Assembly: GCA_963682055.1 (NCBI GenBank)
Contig: OY821745.1
Location: 23,743,342-23,807,341 of the forward strand
Reading direction: 5' to 3'
DNA from: Primula veris
Lineage: Eukaryota > Streptophyta > Magnoliopsida > Ericales > Primulaceae
Length of the DNA: 64,000 bases
Part shown: piece after piece, positions 22,691 through 34,060 of the stretch
How the letters are laid out: each line of letters begins with the position of its first letter
Numbering within the stretch: position 1 is the first letter of the stretch
Program-made: the position numbers and the translations under genes
The notes under the pieces: model-generated
Seen by the model: the letters and a program-made list of their open reading frames with translations, nothing else
What the model was told of the DNA's origin: nothing
The model's database searches: none

Positions 22691-23062
22691 CACTTACACA
22701 ATTCTGGAAAATTTTGGTTTATTTGACAAAACACAAGCTCGTCTTTATTATGAAATGACAACCCTATCTGAAAATGACTTCTCAATGCATGATTAAAGAT
22801 TCAAAATGACTAAACATGAACTTTTGTTTACAAATAACGAACTGTAAGAAAAAATACGAACTGTAAGTCAGATCTATGGTTTGCAGTGTAAACACCCTTG
22901 GATACCCTATCCATAAAAATCCGCCAACAACACTTACACAATTCTGGAAAATTTTGGTTGATTTGACAACACACAAGCTCATCTTTATTATGAAATGACA
23001 ACCCTATCCGAAAATGAGTTCTCAATGCATGATTAAAGGTTGAAAATGACTAAACATGACCT
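22631..23062. repeat. Direct tandem repeat, ~195 bp copies with 240-bp period
   Basis: 22631-22822 and 22871-23062 share long exact runs (for example CCATAAAAATCCGCCAAC and ACACTTACACAATTCTGG). A 48-bp linker separates them, itself containing a short CGAACTGTAAG repeat. The first copy overlaps the 3' end of the PMD remnant. Minus-strand open frames here are antisense by-products. Confidence 0.9.
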
Positions 23063-23212
23063 TTTTTTTATGAATTTGAATATAAATAATGTATATTCTT
23101 ACCAATCATAACTATCTCTCAAATCAAACACAAACACTCACCCTTTAAAAATACTGCTTTCTCAAAACAAACACAAACACTCTTTCAAAATGATTATGAC
23201 TATAGTTATGAC

Positions 23213-25003
23213 ATGAACCAGTGGGTCTACAATTATGTTGATTCCTCCATTAGCTCAAACGAGAAACTAACGGACTATACATAATATTTTGAAGTTGATT
23301 ATTTGACTTGTATTACAAGGGATGAAATGCTTTCTAATTTTGGTGATGTGGCTGAAAATTGGGGTTTTATTCTTACGATTCATAGGTCTTGGGAGGGGGG
23401 TGGGTGTGGTGATGGGAGAAGAGCACCATATGTTGATATTGTGTGCGATAAATTGGGGGTTTATGGAAAAAAGAAACCATCTTCCACAAATTCAGGTACC
23501 AAAAAAATAGATTGTCCCTTTTTCATTAAGGGTTATGTAATTAATAATGAATGGACGTGTCATGTAGAAAATGGACACCATAACCATCCTCCTCCCACTT
23601 ACCTTCAAGGGAAAACACGACGTTCTCATTTAACACAAGAGGAAAAACAAATGGTTAAGATTTTAAGGCAAAATAGTTTTAAACTTAGTGCAATATTAGA
23701 GGCTATAAAAAATCAAAACCCTGACAATGTATCGAACACTAAAATGATACATAATTATTTGGCTAGTCTGAAAGTTAAAGAGCGAGGTGGTGGAAACCCG
23801 ATACAAGAACTGTTTAATTTGTTGGATAGGCATAGTTATACTTTCTTCCATAATATGGACACAACAACTCATTTCCTGGAGAACTTGTTTTTTGCCCACC
23901 CTGATTCTATAAGGATGTTCAAATCTTTTTCTGATGTATTGTTAATGGGCAGTACACATCGGACAACCCACTTTAATATGTCATTTCTAGAAGTCGTAGG
24001 GATGACATCAACAAACCAAACATATTGTTTAGGTTTTGTTTTCATGAGAGATGAGACTCACTAAAGTTATACATGGGCTTTGGAAAAATTTAAAGAAACA
24101 TTATAGGGTTGTAAACTACCTAGGGTGTTTGTAACTGATAGAGAAATGGCCTTAATAAATACGTTATCCGTTATGTTTCCTAATTCTTATCATATATTGT
24201 GCACTTTTCATATTAAAAAATATGCTTTGAAAAACTGTATAAAAAATAAATAAAAAACCAGACTAGGAGTGGCGAACGTTTCTAAATAATTGGGGTTTAG
24301 TGGTTGATAGTGAGACGATAGAGGAGTACAATACTAACCGATTTGCTTTCAATTCCTCCTATATATCGTATCCTGATGTGCTTAAGTGTATAGCCAAGTT
24401 GTTACATGATTGTGCCGATAAGTTTGTTGCATGCTATAACAACCATACAACACATCTAGTTAATAGAACTAGTAATCGGACCGAACAACAATACGCAAAG
24501 CTAAAAAGATATCTTTCCACAAATACTGGCACGCTTGAAAATGTTTGGATAGTAGTGAATAAAATTATTAATAAACATTTTCAGGATATTAAGATAAAGT
24601 TGGATAAATGAATATTCTTATTTTCAACATCCAGAATGGACACCTCTCTTTAAAAATATTAGGTCGTATATCACACACCATGACTTTAATTTATTATTTG
24701 AAGATTAAAAAACTTATAGTGGATAGTCTGCTGAGAATTGTTCTTGTGGTAAAAAGTTGTCTCACGGGTTACATTGTCACATATTATGAGTGCGCATATT
24801 TTATTTGGCAAGTCTCTTTCACTAGAATATATCCATAGATTATGGAAAAAATTAGATGTAATTGATGATAATTGGTATAACGATGATTATGGGGTTGAGG
24901 GTTATCTAGAAGAGTTTAAAAGTGTTTATTCTACCAAAACTAATGTTGAAAAACGGCACATGAAAACACAAATCTGAGAGATAACTTTACACTCTAGAAC
25001 ATT
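23213..25003 (+). pseudogene. MuDR/FAR1-type MULE transposase remnant
   Basis: The longest open piece is 23303-24064 (253 codons). It has the N-terminal FAR1-like zinc region (C-P-F ending in NGHHNHPPP), then the MULE domain: VLLMGSTHRT, LEVVGMTSTN, LGFVFM. Next, in a piece with stops, come PRVFVTDRE and ILCTFHIKK, then NRTEQQYAKLKRYL (24300-24611), then a SWIM-like NCSCGKKLSHGLHCH with a nearby CAH (about 24735-24790). The family DDE triad is therefore Gly (from Asp) in MGST, Asp in VTDRE and Glu in NRTEQ. The first catalytic Asp is lost and several stops interrupt the frame, so it is inactive. The preceding frame (about 23213-23282) also has an in-frame stop. Confidence 0.88.
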
Positions 25004-25004
25004 C

Positions 25005-25800
25005 ATGAATGATTCTGAAGTGCGACAAAGTAGGGGAAGAACTGGAAACGGAGACAATTCCAGTAATAGAGATAAGTCAGGATGGGAGTATGTGGAGGAA
25101 AAGAGTGTTAGTGCTAGTAGAGATAAAGACAAAGGTAAAGCGAAAGAAACACCAGAGGTAAAGGTAAACCCGACTAAGAGGACGCGAAAACGGACAAATA
25201 ACCCCACCACCACTAGGCAAACCTTTCAATACAGTGAACAAATATGGCCCATGTTACATAATTACATCGATACGGTTTATGATGTGCGTGTGGATGGTAA
25301 CTATGGGTAAACAAAATGGGATAAATGATTGGTACGCAGTTAGATGTGAGTTGTTTCAAGAGATTCAACAAATGAAATGTGTTTATTATGATCTGTTTGG
25401 TAATCTCGATTTTGAATGTTTTGAATATGATTATATTTTATCTAATTTGAATTATTATCATCCTATAGATTCTGCCATTTGGGACAAATGGATGAGATTT
25501 TCGGCTTATGATTTTTTAATTACATCTCATTATAATATCTCAATTGCATTGTTGTCATTATGGCCAGACAAAAATGAATTATTAAAAATATGGAACACCA
25601 CTTTTTTACCTTTTTATACTGAACCGCCTTGTGCAACGACATATTAAATCCCTAGTGTAATGGTGTATGTCAACAATTGCCATTATGCAGAAAAGAATGG
25701 ATCTTCCCAATGTCAAGTATTATAGTGCAATGGGAACAAACGCGCACTGAACCTGCTGAGTCATGGAATGAACTTTTTCGAGCAAATTTCAAATTATACA
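25005..25800 (+). pseudogene. OTU cysteine-protease-like domain fused after the MULE transposase
   Basis: A basic, charged linker (KGKAKETPEV, KRTRKRTNN) is followed by an OTU-like block. DVRVDGNYG stands where active OTU proteases have D-G-N-C-G, so the nucleophilic Cys is Tyr. A one-frame shift then leads to DWYAVRCELFQEIQQ, WMRFSAYDFLITSHYN and a late NNCHYAE, like the conserved W-x-x-VR-x-EL, W-x-x-x-x--ELI and N-H-F segments. OTU enzymes remove ubiquitin-like tags; MULEs with C-terminal protease domains are known in plants. Here it is decayed: catalytic residue missing and frames broken. The next-best reading is an unrelated host OTU gene piece, but position and frame order favour fusion. 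Confidence 0.65.
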
Positions 25801-27532
25801 GTTAAAAAGGCAATCGGGAAAGCAAATCCTAACTGAATAACAAGTTTTAAACTTAGAAAGTCCATAATTAGTTTTTTTTTTAATGTAGGGTACTCTTTTT
25901 CCAAGTTGTTGTAAACTGCTTTTGATGAGGCTCAAATAAAATTATGTGGTGTATCATGTTTAGTTAAATATCTTTTATGAAATTTAGTTAATGTTTCATA
26001 TTGAGTTAATTTCTTTTATGAAATTTATATAGTGTATCAGTGTTTCATTCAAAAAAATTGGCAATTGCCACCAAATTGGCAATTTAGTTAATATTTCATA
26101 TTGAGTTAATTTCTAATATATGAACTTATAGATACTTGTAAAATACAAAATAATTGTAAAAAAACAAAAAACATCCAAATGTTTAAAAACAAACCAAGGT
26201 ACCATATTGCATATCTAATAACTATCTCGTATTTATATGTAAATGCATGATTTCAAGTGTTTCATATTCCTTACTTGACCTACTAAAACTTGCAAAAATA
26301 ATGAAACTAAAATGATCAATAAATCACAAATTATACACTTCACAAAAAGCCAACATGATTAACCAACTTTTGAAAAACCGTCCAAGTTACCATATTGCAA
26401 CTGTAATAAACTAAAAAAATTTGTCAAATTAACTAAACATGAAATTTTATAAATTATAATTAAAATAAAAATGAAATTTATCAAATCAACTTTTTTTTGG
26501 TAAATTTTTGTTAGTATACGTTCGTGTTTATTTTGAGAAATTGTTAGAATTGACCAATTTTATATAAAAAAAAAAAAATCATGTTTAAAAGATTTAGTAT
26601 TTTATAAAAATTTCATTTTTAGTTTATCTATATTTTTAAGAATAGGACATTTTGTTTTTTATAAAAAAATTAAAGTTTAGTTTTAAAAAAATTCATGTTT
26701 AATTTTTAAAATTAGAGTATTTTTAGTGATAGTGACCAATATTCAGTTTTTACAAAGAAGCAGAGACTGGTACTGTAATTAAGGCAAACCGTACATATTA
26801 TCTACGATCTGTACATTTAATGTACGGTTTTGACTGAAATTCAAACCGTAGATATGATCTACATTATGCACTTAAAATCTACGGTTCGTAAAAAAAATGT
26901 ACGATTTGTATGTTTTTTCAAAAAAATTATAGTAGAAAAATACTGGCTCATGATAGAAAAATGTGTGTGAGAGGGTGGAGAAGTAAAAATGGTCCCACAT
27001 GTGAGAGGGTCATCGATTTCACTATTTTGTTAATTTTTATGTTTTTATAACTTTTTTGGTACGTTATTGTTTATTTAGCATTATTTGACATTTTAAAAAG
27101 ATATAATTCATAAAAAAAATATAAATGCTTTTTTTTTGCACTTTTTTTTTGTTTCAAATTATAAATAAATAAATAAATAAGTGATTATTAAAATAAGTTT
27201 TAAAAAAAATCAATGATTTACTAAAAAAACAAGGTAGTGTTAGTCTTGTTATACAAAAAAATTTAGTTTTACACGCTTTATCCTCTTTTTGGTGGGAAAA
27301 TACATGAATCAAGTTAAAAAAAGCCTATGGGGAATTGATAAACTCTAACTATAATAAATCTATTTTTTTTAGAAAAAAATACGTTTAAAATAGTGTACTG
27401 GTAATATTTAACGATTTATATATTGTACTATTCATTTTAACAATTTAGCTACTAATTTACAAATTTAATGATAAAATTACATTCACGTTCTCACATGTTA
27501 GTGCAATTCTGTCAATATCCCTAAAAAAAAAA
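25801..27532. other. AT-rich region without a recognised gene
   Basis: No coding sequence seen. 26175-26400 holds a loose direct repeat (ACCATATTGCA twice, ~185 bp apart). 26775-26915 holds an AAACCGTA / TACGGTTT motif cluster on both strands. Confidence 0.55.
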
Positions 27533-27703
27533 GGAAAAATTACCCAAAGATACAACTATTTTAAACTAATTACCAAAAAATTACACTCCAACACTTTATT
27601 CTCAAAAAATACAACTAATTAAAATTATAAATAATAAATAATTTATATTTTTTTAACAGTTCTCTCTCTCTCTCTCTCCCTATATATATATATACAAAAA
27701 TGT

Positions 27704-27708
27704 CAACT
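27704..27708. other. Target site duplication of the copia element (CAACT, left)
   Basis: CAACT directly before the LTR at 27709 is repeated at 35271-35275 directly after the other LTR, giving the 5-bp duplication expected of an LTR retrotransposon. Confidence 0.92.
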
Positions 27709-27912
27709 TGTTGTAATACACTATTAGCTATGTATTTAGGGAGACAGAAGTAGAGAGAGAGGGGAACAGTATAGTCTTATTAATGAATGAATGTGTGAAT
27801 GAATGATAAATTACAAGACCCCTAGCCCTCTTTATATAGATAGAGGGATAGGGTTACAAGACCTACATGGGCTAATAAAGTATAAGCCCAATAGTCCAAT
27901 TATCTTACAACA
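27709..27912 (-). repeat. 3' LTR of copia element
   Basis: TGTTGTAATACAC...TTACAACA; same 204-bp length as the partner at 35067-35270. Confidence 0.95.
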
Positions 27913-27925
27913 CTCCCCCTTTGGA
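27913..27925 (-). other. Polypurine tract of copia element
   Basis: On the minus strand, AAAGGGGGAG lies directly before the 3' LTR. Confidence 0.85.
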
Positions 27926-28104
27926 CGTCTTGAATTCTTCGTCTTCATGCAGTCGATCTGAGTCGAGTTCATTCGTAGTGCTAAACACATAAAAACCTTA
28001 GGGCCGGAAAACCCAGTGTGGGACAAAACCGGTACCTAGGAGAAATTGTGTAGCCGAATGATATAGGCCGAAATATCATGTAAGTAACTAACCACAAAAC
28101 AGTG

Positions 28105-28400
28105 AGCCTCATCAAAACCTTGCCAGAGCAAACCCAATGGGAAAATCTCTGATCGAAAGAAAAAGAGTGCAACAGTGGTAGTAGTAGGGGATCAACCACA
28201 AAACAGGTGCCTCATCAAAACCTTGCCAGAGTAAACCCAGTGGGAAAAAACTCTGGTCGAAGGACAAAAGAGTACACAGTGGTAAGAAGTATACGACAGG
28301 ATACTCCCCATGATTTCGGCAATCCTTAGTGATATAACAGGGAACGTGTCTCGCTAAAAACCTTGTCAAGGAAAACCCAGTGGGAAAAACCTTGTACTAA
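28105..28400 (-). repeat. 3'-region direct repeats of the copia element
   Basis: Four spaced copies related to AAAACCTTGCCAGAG ... AACCCARTGGGAAAA lie between pol and the polypurine tract. The remnant at 8547-8990 keeps the same layout, so the repeats are an old, shared trait. Confidence 0.75.
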
Positions 28401-28494
28401 GGACAAAAAGAGTACACATGCATACAACAGGATGCTCCCCCTCACTCGCACACGACAGGGTGCGAGGATTTCGACTCCGACATAAAATGTCGCT

Positions 28495-31400
28495 CTAAGG
28501 TAGCTCAGATAGCCTACGTAGGCCAATCGCCTGTACGTGCTTCTGAAAAGAATGCTTTGGCAATGACTTGGTGAACAAGTCAGCGTGGTTATTCTCTGAA
28601 CCAATATGCTTCACTTCAATCTTTTGAAGCGTTTGTTGTTCATGTGTGAAGAACAATTTTGGCGAGATATGCTTAGTGGCATCACCTTTGATATAACCAT
28701 GTTTCGCTTGATCAATCACAGCGGTGTTGTCCTCATAAATAACAACTGGTTCATCATGATCGTAAGCTAGATCACAGGTGCTTCGAATATGGCCAATAAC
28801 TGCTCGAAGCCAGACACACTCTCTAGTCGCCTCATAGAGCGCGAGTAGCTCGGAGTGGTTAGTCGAAATGGCCACTAGAGTCTGTTTACGAGACCTCCAG
28901 GATATCGCCGTGTTCCCAATGGTAAAGACATAACCATATTGGGAACATCCCTTGTGTGGGTCTGATAAGAAACCAGCATCGGCATAGCCGACAAGGGTTG
29001 CGTTATTTCGAGGATCAATGGAGCTAGATCCACTCGACGCAAAGGGATAGAATAAGCCCATGTCCATAGTACCTCTAAGGTAATGGAAAATGTCTTTTAT
29101 GCCAGTCCAGTGGCGGCGTGTTGGCGCAGTGCTGTGTCGAGCTAGACAATTCACAGCAAACGAGATGTCCGGTCTAGTACATTGGGCCAAGTACAATAGT
29201 GCGCCTATTGCACCCAGATATGAACACTCAGGGCTCAATATCTCTTCATCGTCCTCCTTTGGACGAAAAGGGTCCTTATTAATGTCTAGAGAGCGGACGA
29301 CCATGGGAGTAGAGGACGGCTTAGCATCACTATGACTAAAGCGCCTCAACACCTTTTGGGTGTAGTTTTCTTGATGGACTAAAATTCCATCTGTACGGTG
29401 CTCGATCTGCAGGCCGAGGCAATACCGTGTCTTCCCAAGATCTTTCATCTCGAACTCCTTCTTCAGGATTTCAGCAGTTTCGAACAACTCTTTCGAGGTT
29501 CCTATGAGATTCATATCATCTACATAGACTGCGATAATCGCATATCCTGAAGTGGATTTCTTTATGAACACACATGGGCATAGTTCATTATTAACATATC
29601 CCACGCCGATCAAGTATTCACTTAGACGGCTATACCACATCCGTCCGGATTGTTTCAATCCATATAGTGATCGTCTCAGTCTAATCGAGAACGTGTTCCG
29701 TGGACGGGAACTACTTGATTCAGGCAACTTAAGTCCATCAGGGACTCTCATGTAAATCTCTGTGTCCAGATCCCTGTAGAGATACGTTGTGACCACATCC
29801 ATGAGCTGCATATTCAGTTTTTCGGAAACTACTAAACTGATTAAGTAGCGGAACGTTATAACGTCCATTACGGGAGAATACGTCTCATCGTAATCAATTC
29901 CAGGGCGTTGAGAGAAACCTTGCACCACAAGGCGAGCTTTGTATCTAACAATCTCATTATTCTCATCACGCTTCCTTACGAAAACCCATTTATGACCAAC
30001 TGGTCTAACATTGGGCGGTGTTGGAGCGACAGGTCCAAACACGCTTCGTTTCGTTAAGGAATCCAATTCAGCCTGGATTGCTTGTTTCCATTGAGGCCAG
30101 TCCGTTCTTCGCTGACACTCAGCAACGGTACGAGGTTCCATATCATCATTGTTCATAATGTCAGTGGCCACTGCGTATATGAACACATCATCGATGACAG
30201 TCTCGTTTCGCTTCAAAATATCGTCTAAACTAGTATAATCGACAGATATTTCGAGGTTATCGTGATGATTAGGAACTAGTGTTTCATCTAGAACACGCTC
30301 CTCTAATACATCACCGTGATCCTTAATGATCTCGTGTGGCAAAACAGATGCGACAGGATTTCTCCTCTTTCGAGGCAGAACATCCTTGGAACCGGACGGC
30401 CTTCCTCTTTTTTTCGGAAGGGCGGCGGACTGAATGGCCGACGGCAGCGTTCTTTGCTCGGTGGGTAAAACCGGAGCAACGTGTTCAACCGGAACACGGC
30501 GTCTCACGGGGACGTCTATCCTTGCAGGCACATTTGCAGCAGGTATATGTGATCTCGTGACATTCGCTAGGTCATTAAATGCGTCTGGCATTTGATTTGC
30601 AACATTTTGCAGACCTAGGATTCTCTGCACTTCCTTATCACTATGTGCAGTTGGGGGATCTAGATGAGACATAGTGGGTACATGCCACGTTAATTCACGT
30701 CGTTCCTTATCAACGTTACCGTGCATTTCTCCCCCTAACGACGGGAAGAGTGTCTCATCAAAGTCACAATCCGCATGTCTAGCGGTAAAGAGATCGCCAG
30801 TCAAGGGCTCTAAATAGCATATTATGGACGGGGATTCATAACCGACATATATGCCCCGTCGTTTCTGAGGTCCAAATTTGGAACGCTTAGGCGGCTCAAT
30901 TGGAATATTGACTAAACACCCAAACACGCGTAAATGTGAGACATCGGGCTCATATCCAGTTACCAACTGGTACGCAGATAGTGGTTGGGTGGTCATGGGC
31001 CTCAGACGGACCAACGCAGCAGCATGCAAAATGGCATAGCCCCACGCAGAAATAGGAAGTTTGGTGCGCATAACCAAAGTCCTAGCAATCATTTGCAATC
31101 GCTTAATGAAAGCTTCTGCAAGGCCGTTTTGGGTATGAACATACGCAACTGGGTGTTCAAGATTAATTCCCAAAGTCATGCAATAGTCATCGAAAGTTTT
31201 CGATGTAAACTCCGCGGCATTATCAAGTCTAATAGACTTTATCGGATAATCCGGATGATGAGCCCTCAATTTAATGATCTGGGCTAGGAGTTTTGGAAAC
31301 GCTGCGTTTCTTGTGGACAACAAAGCTACGTGTGACCATCTTGTCGATGCATCAACCAAAACCATGAAATATTTAAATGGTCCGCAAGTTGGTTGGATAG

Positions 31401-32064
31401 GTCCACAAATATCTCCTTGAATTCTTTCAAGGAATTGGGAAACCAATTTCGTAGGTTTCACACGAATTGGTTTGAGATTAGTCTTTCCAATCGAGCATGC
31501 TTGGCATAGGCTTTTTGGATTAATCACGAAATTCTTTCCTCCAAGAGGATGCCCATGAGATGCGTTCATCGTTCGAAGCATCGTATTTTGACCCGGGTGT
31601 CCCAGCCGGTCATGCCATAGCATAAAAGTGCTCTCATCAATCGGCGCCCGCCGAATGATTAGATTGCTTTCAAAGTTTTGGATTGTAGTAACATACAAAC
31701 CACTTGAAAGACATCTCAACTTCTCCAGAATACGCTTTTGGTCGTATTGAGTGGAGGTAATGTGAAGGTATTCAATACCATTTTCACGAGCAGTTTCAAG
31801 ATGAAACTTATTTTCTCGTATATCCTTAAAGCTCAACAAGGTACGACTGGACCTCGGAGAATATAAGGCCTCAGATACTTCAACAGGAGTACCATTTGAC
31901 AACGTGAATTTAGCTTTACCAAAGCCTTCAACAAGGGTCGACGGACCCGAAATTGTTGTCACTGAGGTTACTTTAGGCGTAAAGTTGATAAAAAATGATT
32001 TATCTTTTAAGATAGTGTGCGTAGTGCCACTATCAACCAGACAATCAACTGCCCCACAATACAT
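28495..32064 (-). CDS. copia Pol polyprotein (protease, integrase, RT, RNase H)
   Basis: A 1189-codon uninterrupted frame. Protease active site DSGTTHT lies near residue 12. The GAG-pre-integrase segment LWHDRLGHPG is near 150. Integrase carries Asp in GDICGP (~220), Asp in RLDNAAEF (~278) and Glu in NGLAEAF (~315). Reverse transcriptase runs from about 655, with KWVFVRKRDE, RYKARLVVQGFSQ, SLYGLKQSGRMWY and catalytic YVDD near 846. RNase H at the C terminus has YEDNTAVI (~1106) and DLFTKSLP. The enzymes copy and integrate the element. Some RT positions look mutated but catalytic residues remain. The frame equals that of gag, 228 bp downstream of the gag stop; TTTTACTTTTAG just before ATG 32064 resembles a 3' splice site. 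Confidence 0.95.
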   Translation of the reverse strand: MYCGAVDCLVDSGTTHTILKDKSFFINFTPKVTSVTTISGPSTLVEGFGKAKFTLSNGTPVEVSEALYSPRSSRTLLSFKDIRENKFHLETARENGIEYLHITSTQYDQKRILEKLRCLSSGLYVTTIQNFESNLIIRRAPIDESTFMLWHDRLGHPGQNTMLRTMNASHGHPLGGKNFVINPKSLCQACSIGKTNLKPIRVKPTKLVSQFLERIQGDICGPIQPTCGPFKYFMVLVDASTRWSHVALLSTRNAAFPKLLAQIIKLRAHHPDYPIKSIRLDNAAEFTSKTFDDYCMTLGINLEHPVAYVHTQNGLAEAFIKRLQMIARTLVMRTKLPISAWGYAILHAAALVRLRPMTTQPLSAYQLVTGYEPDVSHLRVFGCLVNIPIEPPKRSKFGPQKRRGIYVGYESPSIICYLEPLTGDLFTARHADCDFDETLFPSLGGEMHGNVDKERRELTWHVPTMSHLDPPTAHSDKEVQRILGLQNVANQMPDAFNDLANVTRSHIPAANVPARIDVPVRRRVPVEHVAPVLPTEQRTLPSAIQSAALPKKRGRPSGSKDVLPRKRRNPVASVLPHEIIKDHGDVLEERVLDETLVPNHHDNLEISVDYTSLDDILKRNETVIDDVFIYAVATDIMNNDDMEPRTVAECQRRTDWPQWKQAIQAELDSLTKRSVFGPVAPTPPNVRPVGHKWVFVRKRDENNEIVRYKARLVVQGFSQRPGIDYDETYSPVMDVITFRYLISLVVSEKLNMQLMDVVTTYLYRDLDTEIYMRVPDGLKLPESSSSRPRNTFSIRLRRSLYGLKQSGRMWYSRLSEYLIGVGYVNNELCPCVFIKKSTSGYAIIAVYVDDMNLIGTSKELFETAEILKKEFEMKDLGKTRYCLGLQIEHRTDGILVHQENYTQKVLRRFSHSDAKPSSTPMVVRSLDINKDPFRPKEDDEEILSPECSYLGAIGALLYLAQCTRPDISFAVNCLARHSTAPTRRHWTGIKDIFHYLRGTMDMGLFYPFASSGSSSIDPRNNATLVGYADAGFLSDPHKGCSQYGYVFTIGNTAISWRSRKQTLVAISTNHSELLALYEATRECVWLRAVIGHIRSTCDLAYDHDEPVVIYEDNTAVIDQAKHGYIKGDATKHISPKLFFTHEQQTLQKIEVKHIGSENNHADLFTKSLPKHSFQKHVQAIGLRRLSELP

Positions 32065-32292
32065 GCCTAAAAGTAAAATAATTTAAAGTCGGTCACACGA
32101 ATAAAAGGAATTGCTCAATGAAATAACTTTAAATTATACGAGAAATGTTCAAAACATTATCCATAAAACAAACCATAATCCAAAAGAAATGAACAATATC
32201 CAAAGGAAAAAACATAATCCGAAATGGAATTGAAATAACATAATCCAGGAGCAAAACAGCTCAATTATTAAAAGAAACGAAGAAAAAAAACT

Positions 32293-33288
32293 TTATTCTT
32301 CTATGTGAGCCTCAAAGTCAGGGGTCTCAAGAGTTTCTTTTGCACTAGCTTCAATCATGTTGGTTTCGACCCTTCTACCCTTGTGGTAGTTTTCGACTTC
32401 TTGGGGAGTTGCCCTACAAGTCCTTTGCATATGACCATTTCCACCACATTTATAGCACAGAGTTGGCATAGCGGCCGGATCTCTTGCTTTGGGACGACTG
32501 GCCCGATTGTTCCTACCACCACGAGACTGCCTAGGAGGAGCCACAGGTCCTCGGTTCGGACGATTGTCCAAACCTCGCTTGGCTGGACGAGCATTACGCT
32601 CATCCATGTTCCTTGGCTGACGGGACGACTGGCCCTTTTCTCATTTCCCATATCGTGGACGAGGTCCACGAACAGCATTAGCATCAGGCATTGGAATTGC
32701 CTTTGAACCAGCAGGACGAGAATTACTGTTCATCATTAAAATGAGACTATTCTTCTCGTCCAATAACAACTGGGTGATGAGCTCAGGAAATTTGGTGAAT
32801 TTAGACTGACGATATTGCTTTTGGAGCAAGATGTCAGAACTAGGAAATGTGGTGTACGTTTTCTCCAATAAGTCACTGTCGGTGAGCGTTTCACCACAGT
32901 ATTGGAGAGTAGCACGAATTCTGCATACTTCAGCGTTATATTTTTCAACGCTTTCAAAGTCCTGAAATCGCAGATTCAGCCAATCACGGCGGGCTTCAGG
33001 AAGCCAAATGGTCTTTTGGTGGTCGAAACGCTCTTTCAGAGAGTCCCATAATGCCTTTGGTGAGGTGGTCACTATGAACTCAGATTTCATGGCGTTTGAT
33101 AAGTGGCGGCGAAACAGAATCATCGCCCGAGCACTCATTTCACGCGTTACTTCCATTTCACGCTCCTCCTCATCATATATGACATCCAATAAGCCTTGGG
33201 CATCTAAATGGTTTTGGATATCCTGACTCCAATCCAAGTAGTTCTTGCCGGCAGCATCCAAAATTGGAAAGTCAAGCTTGATTGACAT
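32293..33288 (-). pseudogene. copia Gag with one in-frame nonsense codon
   Basis: Starts at ATG 33288 (MSIKLDFPILDAAGKNYLDW). The UBN2/retrotransposon gag part spans about residues 10-190, with LWDSLKERFD and WLNLRFQDFESVEKYN segments. A TGA at 32641-32643 ends the first 215 codons. The same frame then continues through a basic Arg/Pro-rich stretch to the CCHC knuckle CYKCGGNGHMQRTC and stops at TAA 32293. All gag parts are present in one phase, so a single point change explains the break. Gag would coat the element RNA in the cytoplasm. Confidence 0.9.
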
Positions 33289-33840
33289 TTTTCTACAACA
33301 GGAGAAAAGAAAATAAAGACTGGATTAGTCATCATATAAAACAATTGGTTTATATGTTTATGGTTTGTATAAGCACAAACTTTATTTCGAAACGACAGGT
33401 TCGAAAAACAAGTTTTGCTTTTAAGTGAAGAGGTTCTCTTTGATCGAACGACAGGTCGATCCTGAGACACCAATTCGGCGAATACATATCTATATAGGCA
33501 CATTCGGGGAAATTATTATTTACTCAACCCCTTTCGGTAGCTCTATTTGAGCACGACCAGGAAAGACGGTGAGGGGGGTGGGCACGAATGCCTCTTAAAA
33601 ACCGACCTCATTAGGAGAACGACTTCCGCCTTTATCTTTCCTAGACATCGTATCCAAATAGGTGAGCCTATTTGGGGAAGATTCATAATTTTTCCAACTT
33701 AAATGTGAATATATACGATTTTCGCATTTTATATATGGCAATAATATTAAACATAGAGAATATCTATCTAGATTAATTACACATATATAAACATGCAGTA
33801 AATATATTTTAGAATCTATTTAATCATGCAGTAGATTTGG

Positions 33841-34060
33841 TGTTATCAATTTAAGATTATCAATCAATCTATAAAGATTCTAACATATCAAATCAAATCT
33901 ATTTAAGATTATCAATCAATTCATAAAGATTCTAACATATCAAATCAAATCAATTTAATATTATCAATCAATTCATGAAGATTCTAACATATCAAATCAA
34001 ATCTATTTAAGATTATCAATTAATCCATGAAAATTCTAACATATCAAATCAATTATCTAT
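33841..34060 (-). repeat. 60-bp tandem repeat in copia leader
   Basis: Nearly four units containing GATTCTAACATATCAAATCA and TTTAAGATTATCAATCAAT lie upstream of gag. The leader also has a (TA)n tract at 34659-34682 and a repeat of GTAGCAGCAGTAACATGGTG near 34765-34860. Confidence 0.88.

Noticed and set aside
22306..22785. 159-codon minus-strand frame
   Set aside because: Antisense to the PMD exon and the 240-bp duplication; the plus-strand PMD motif is far more convincing.
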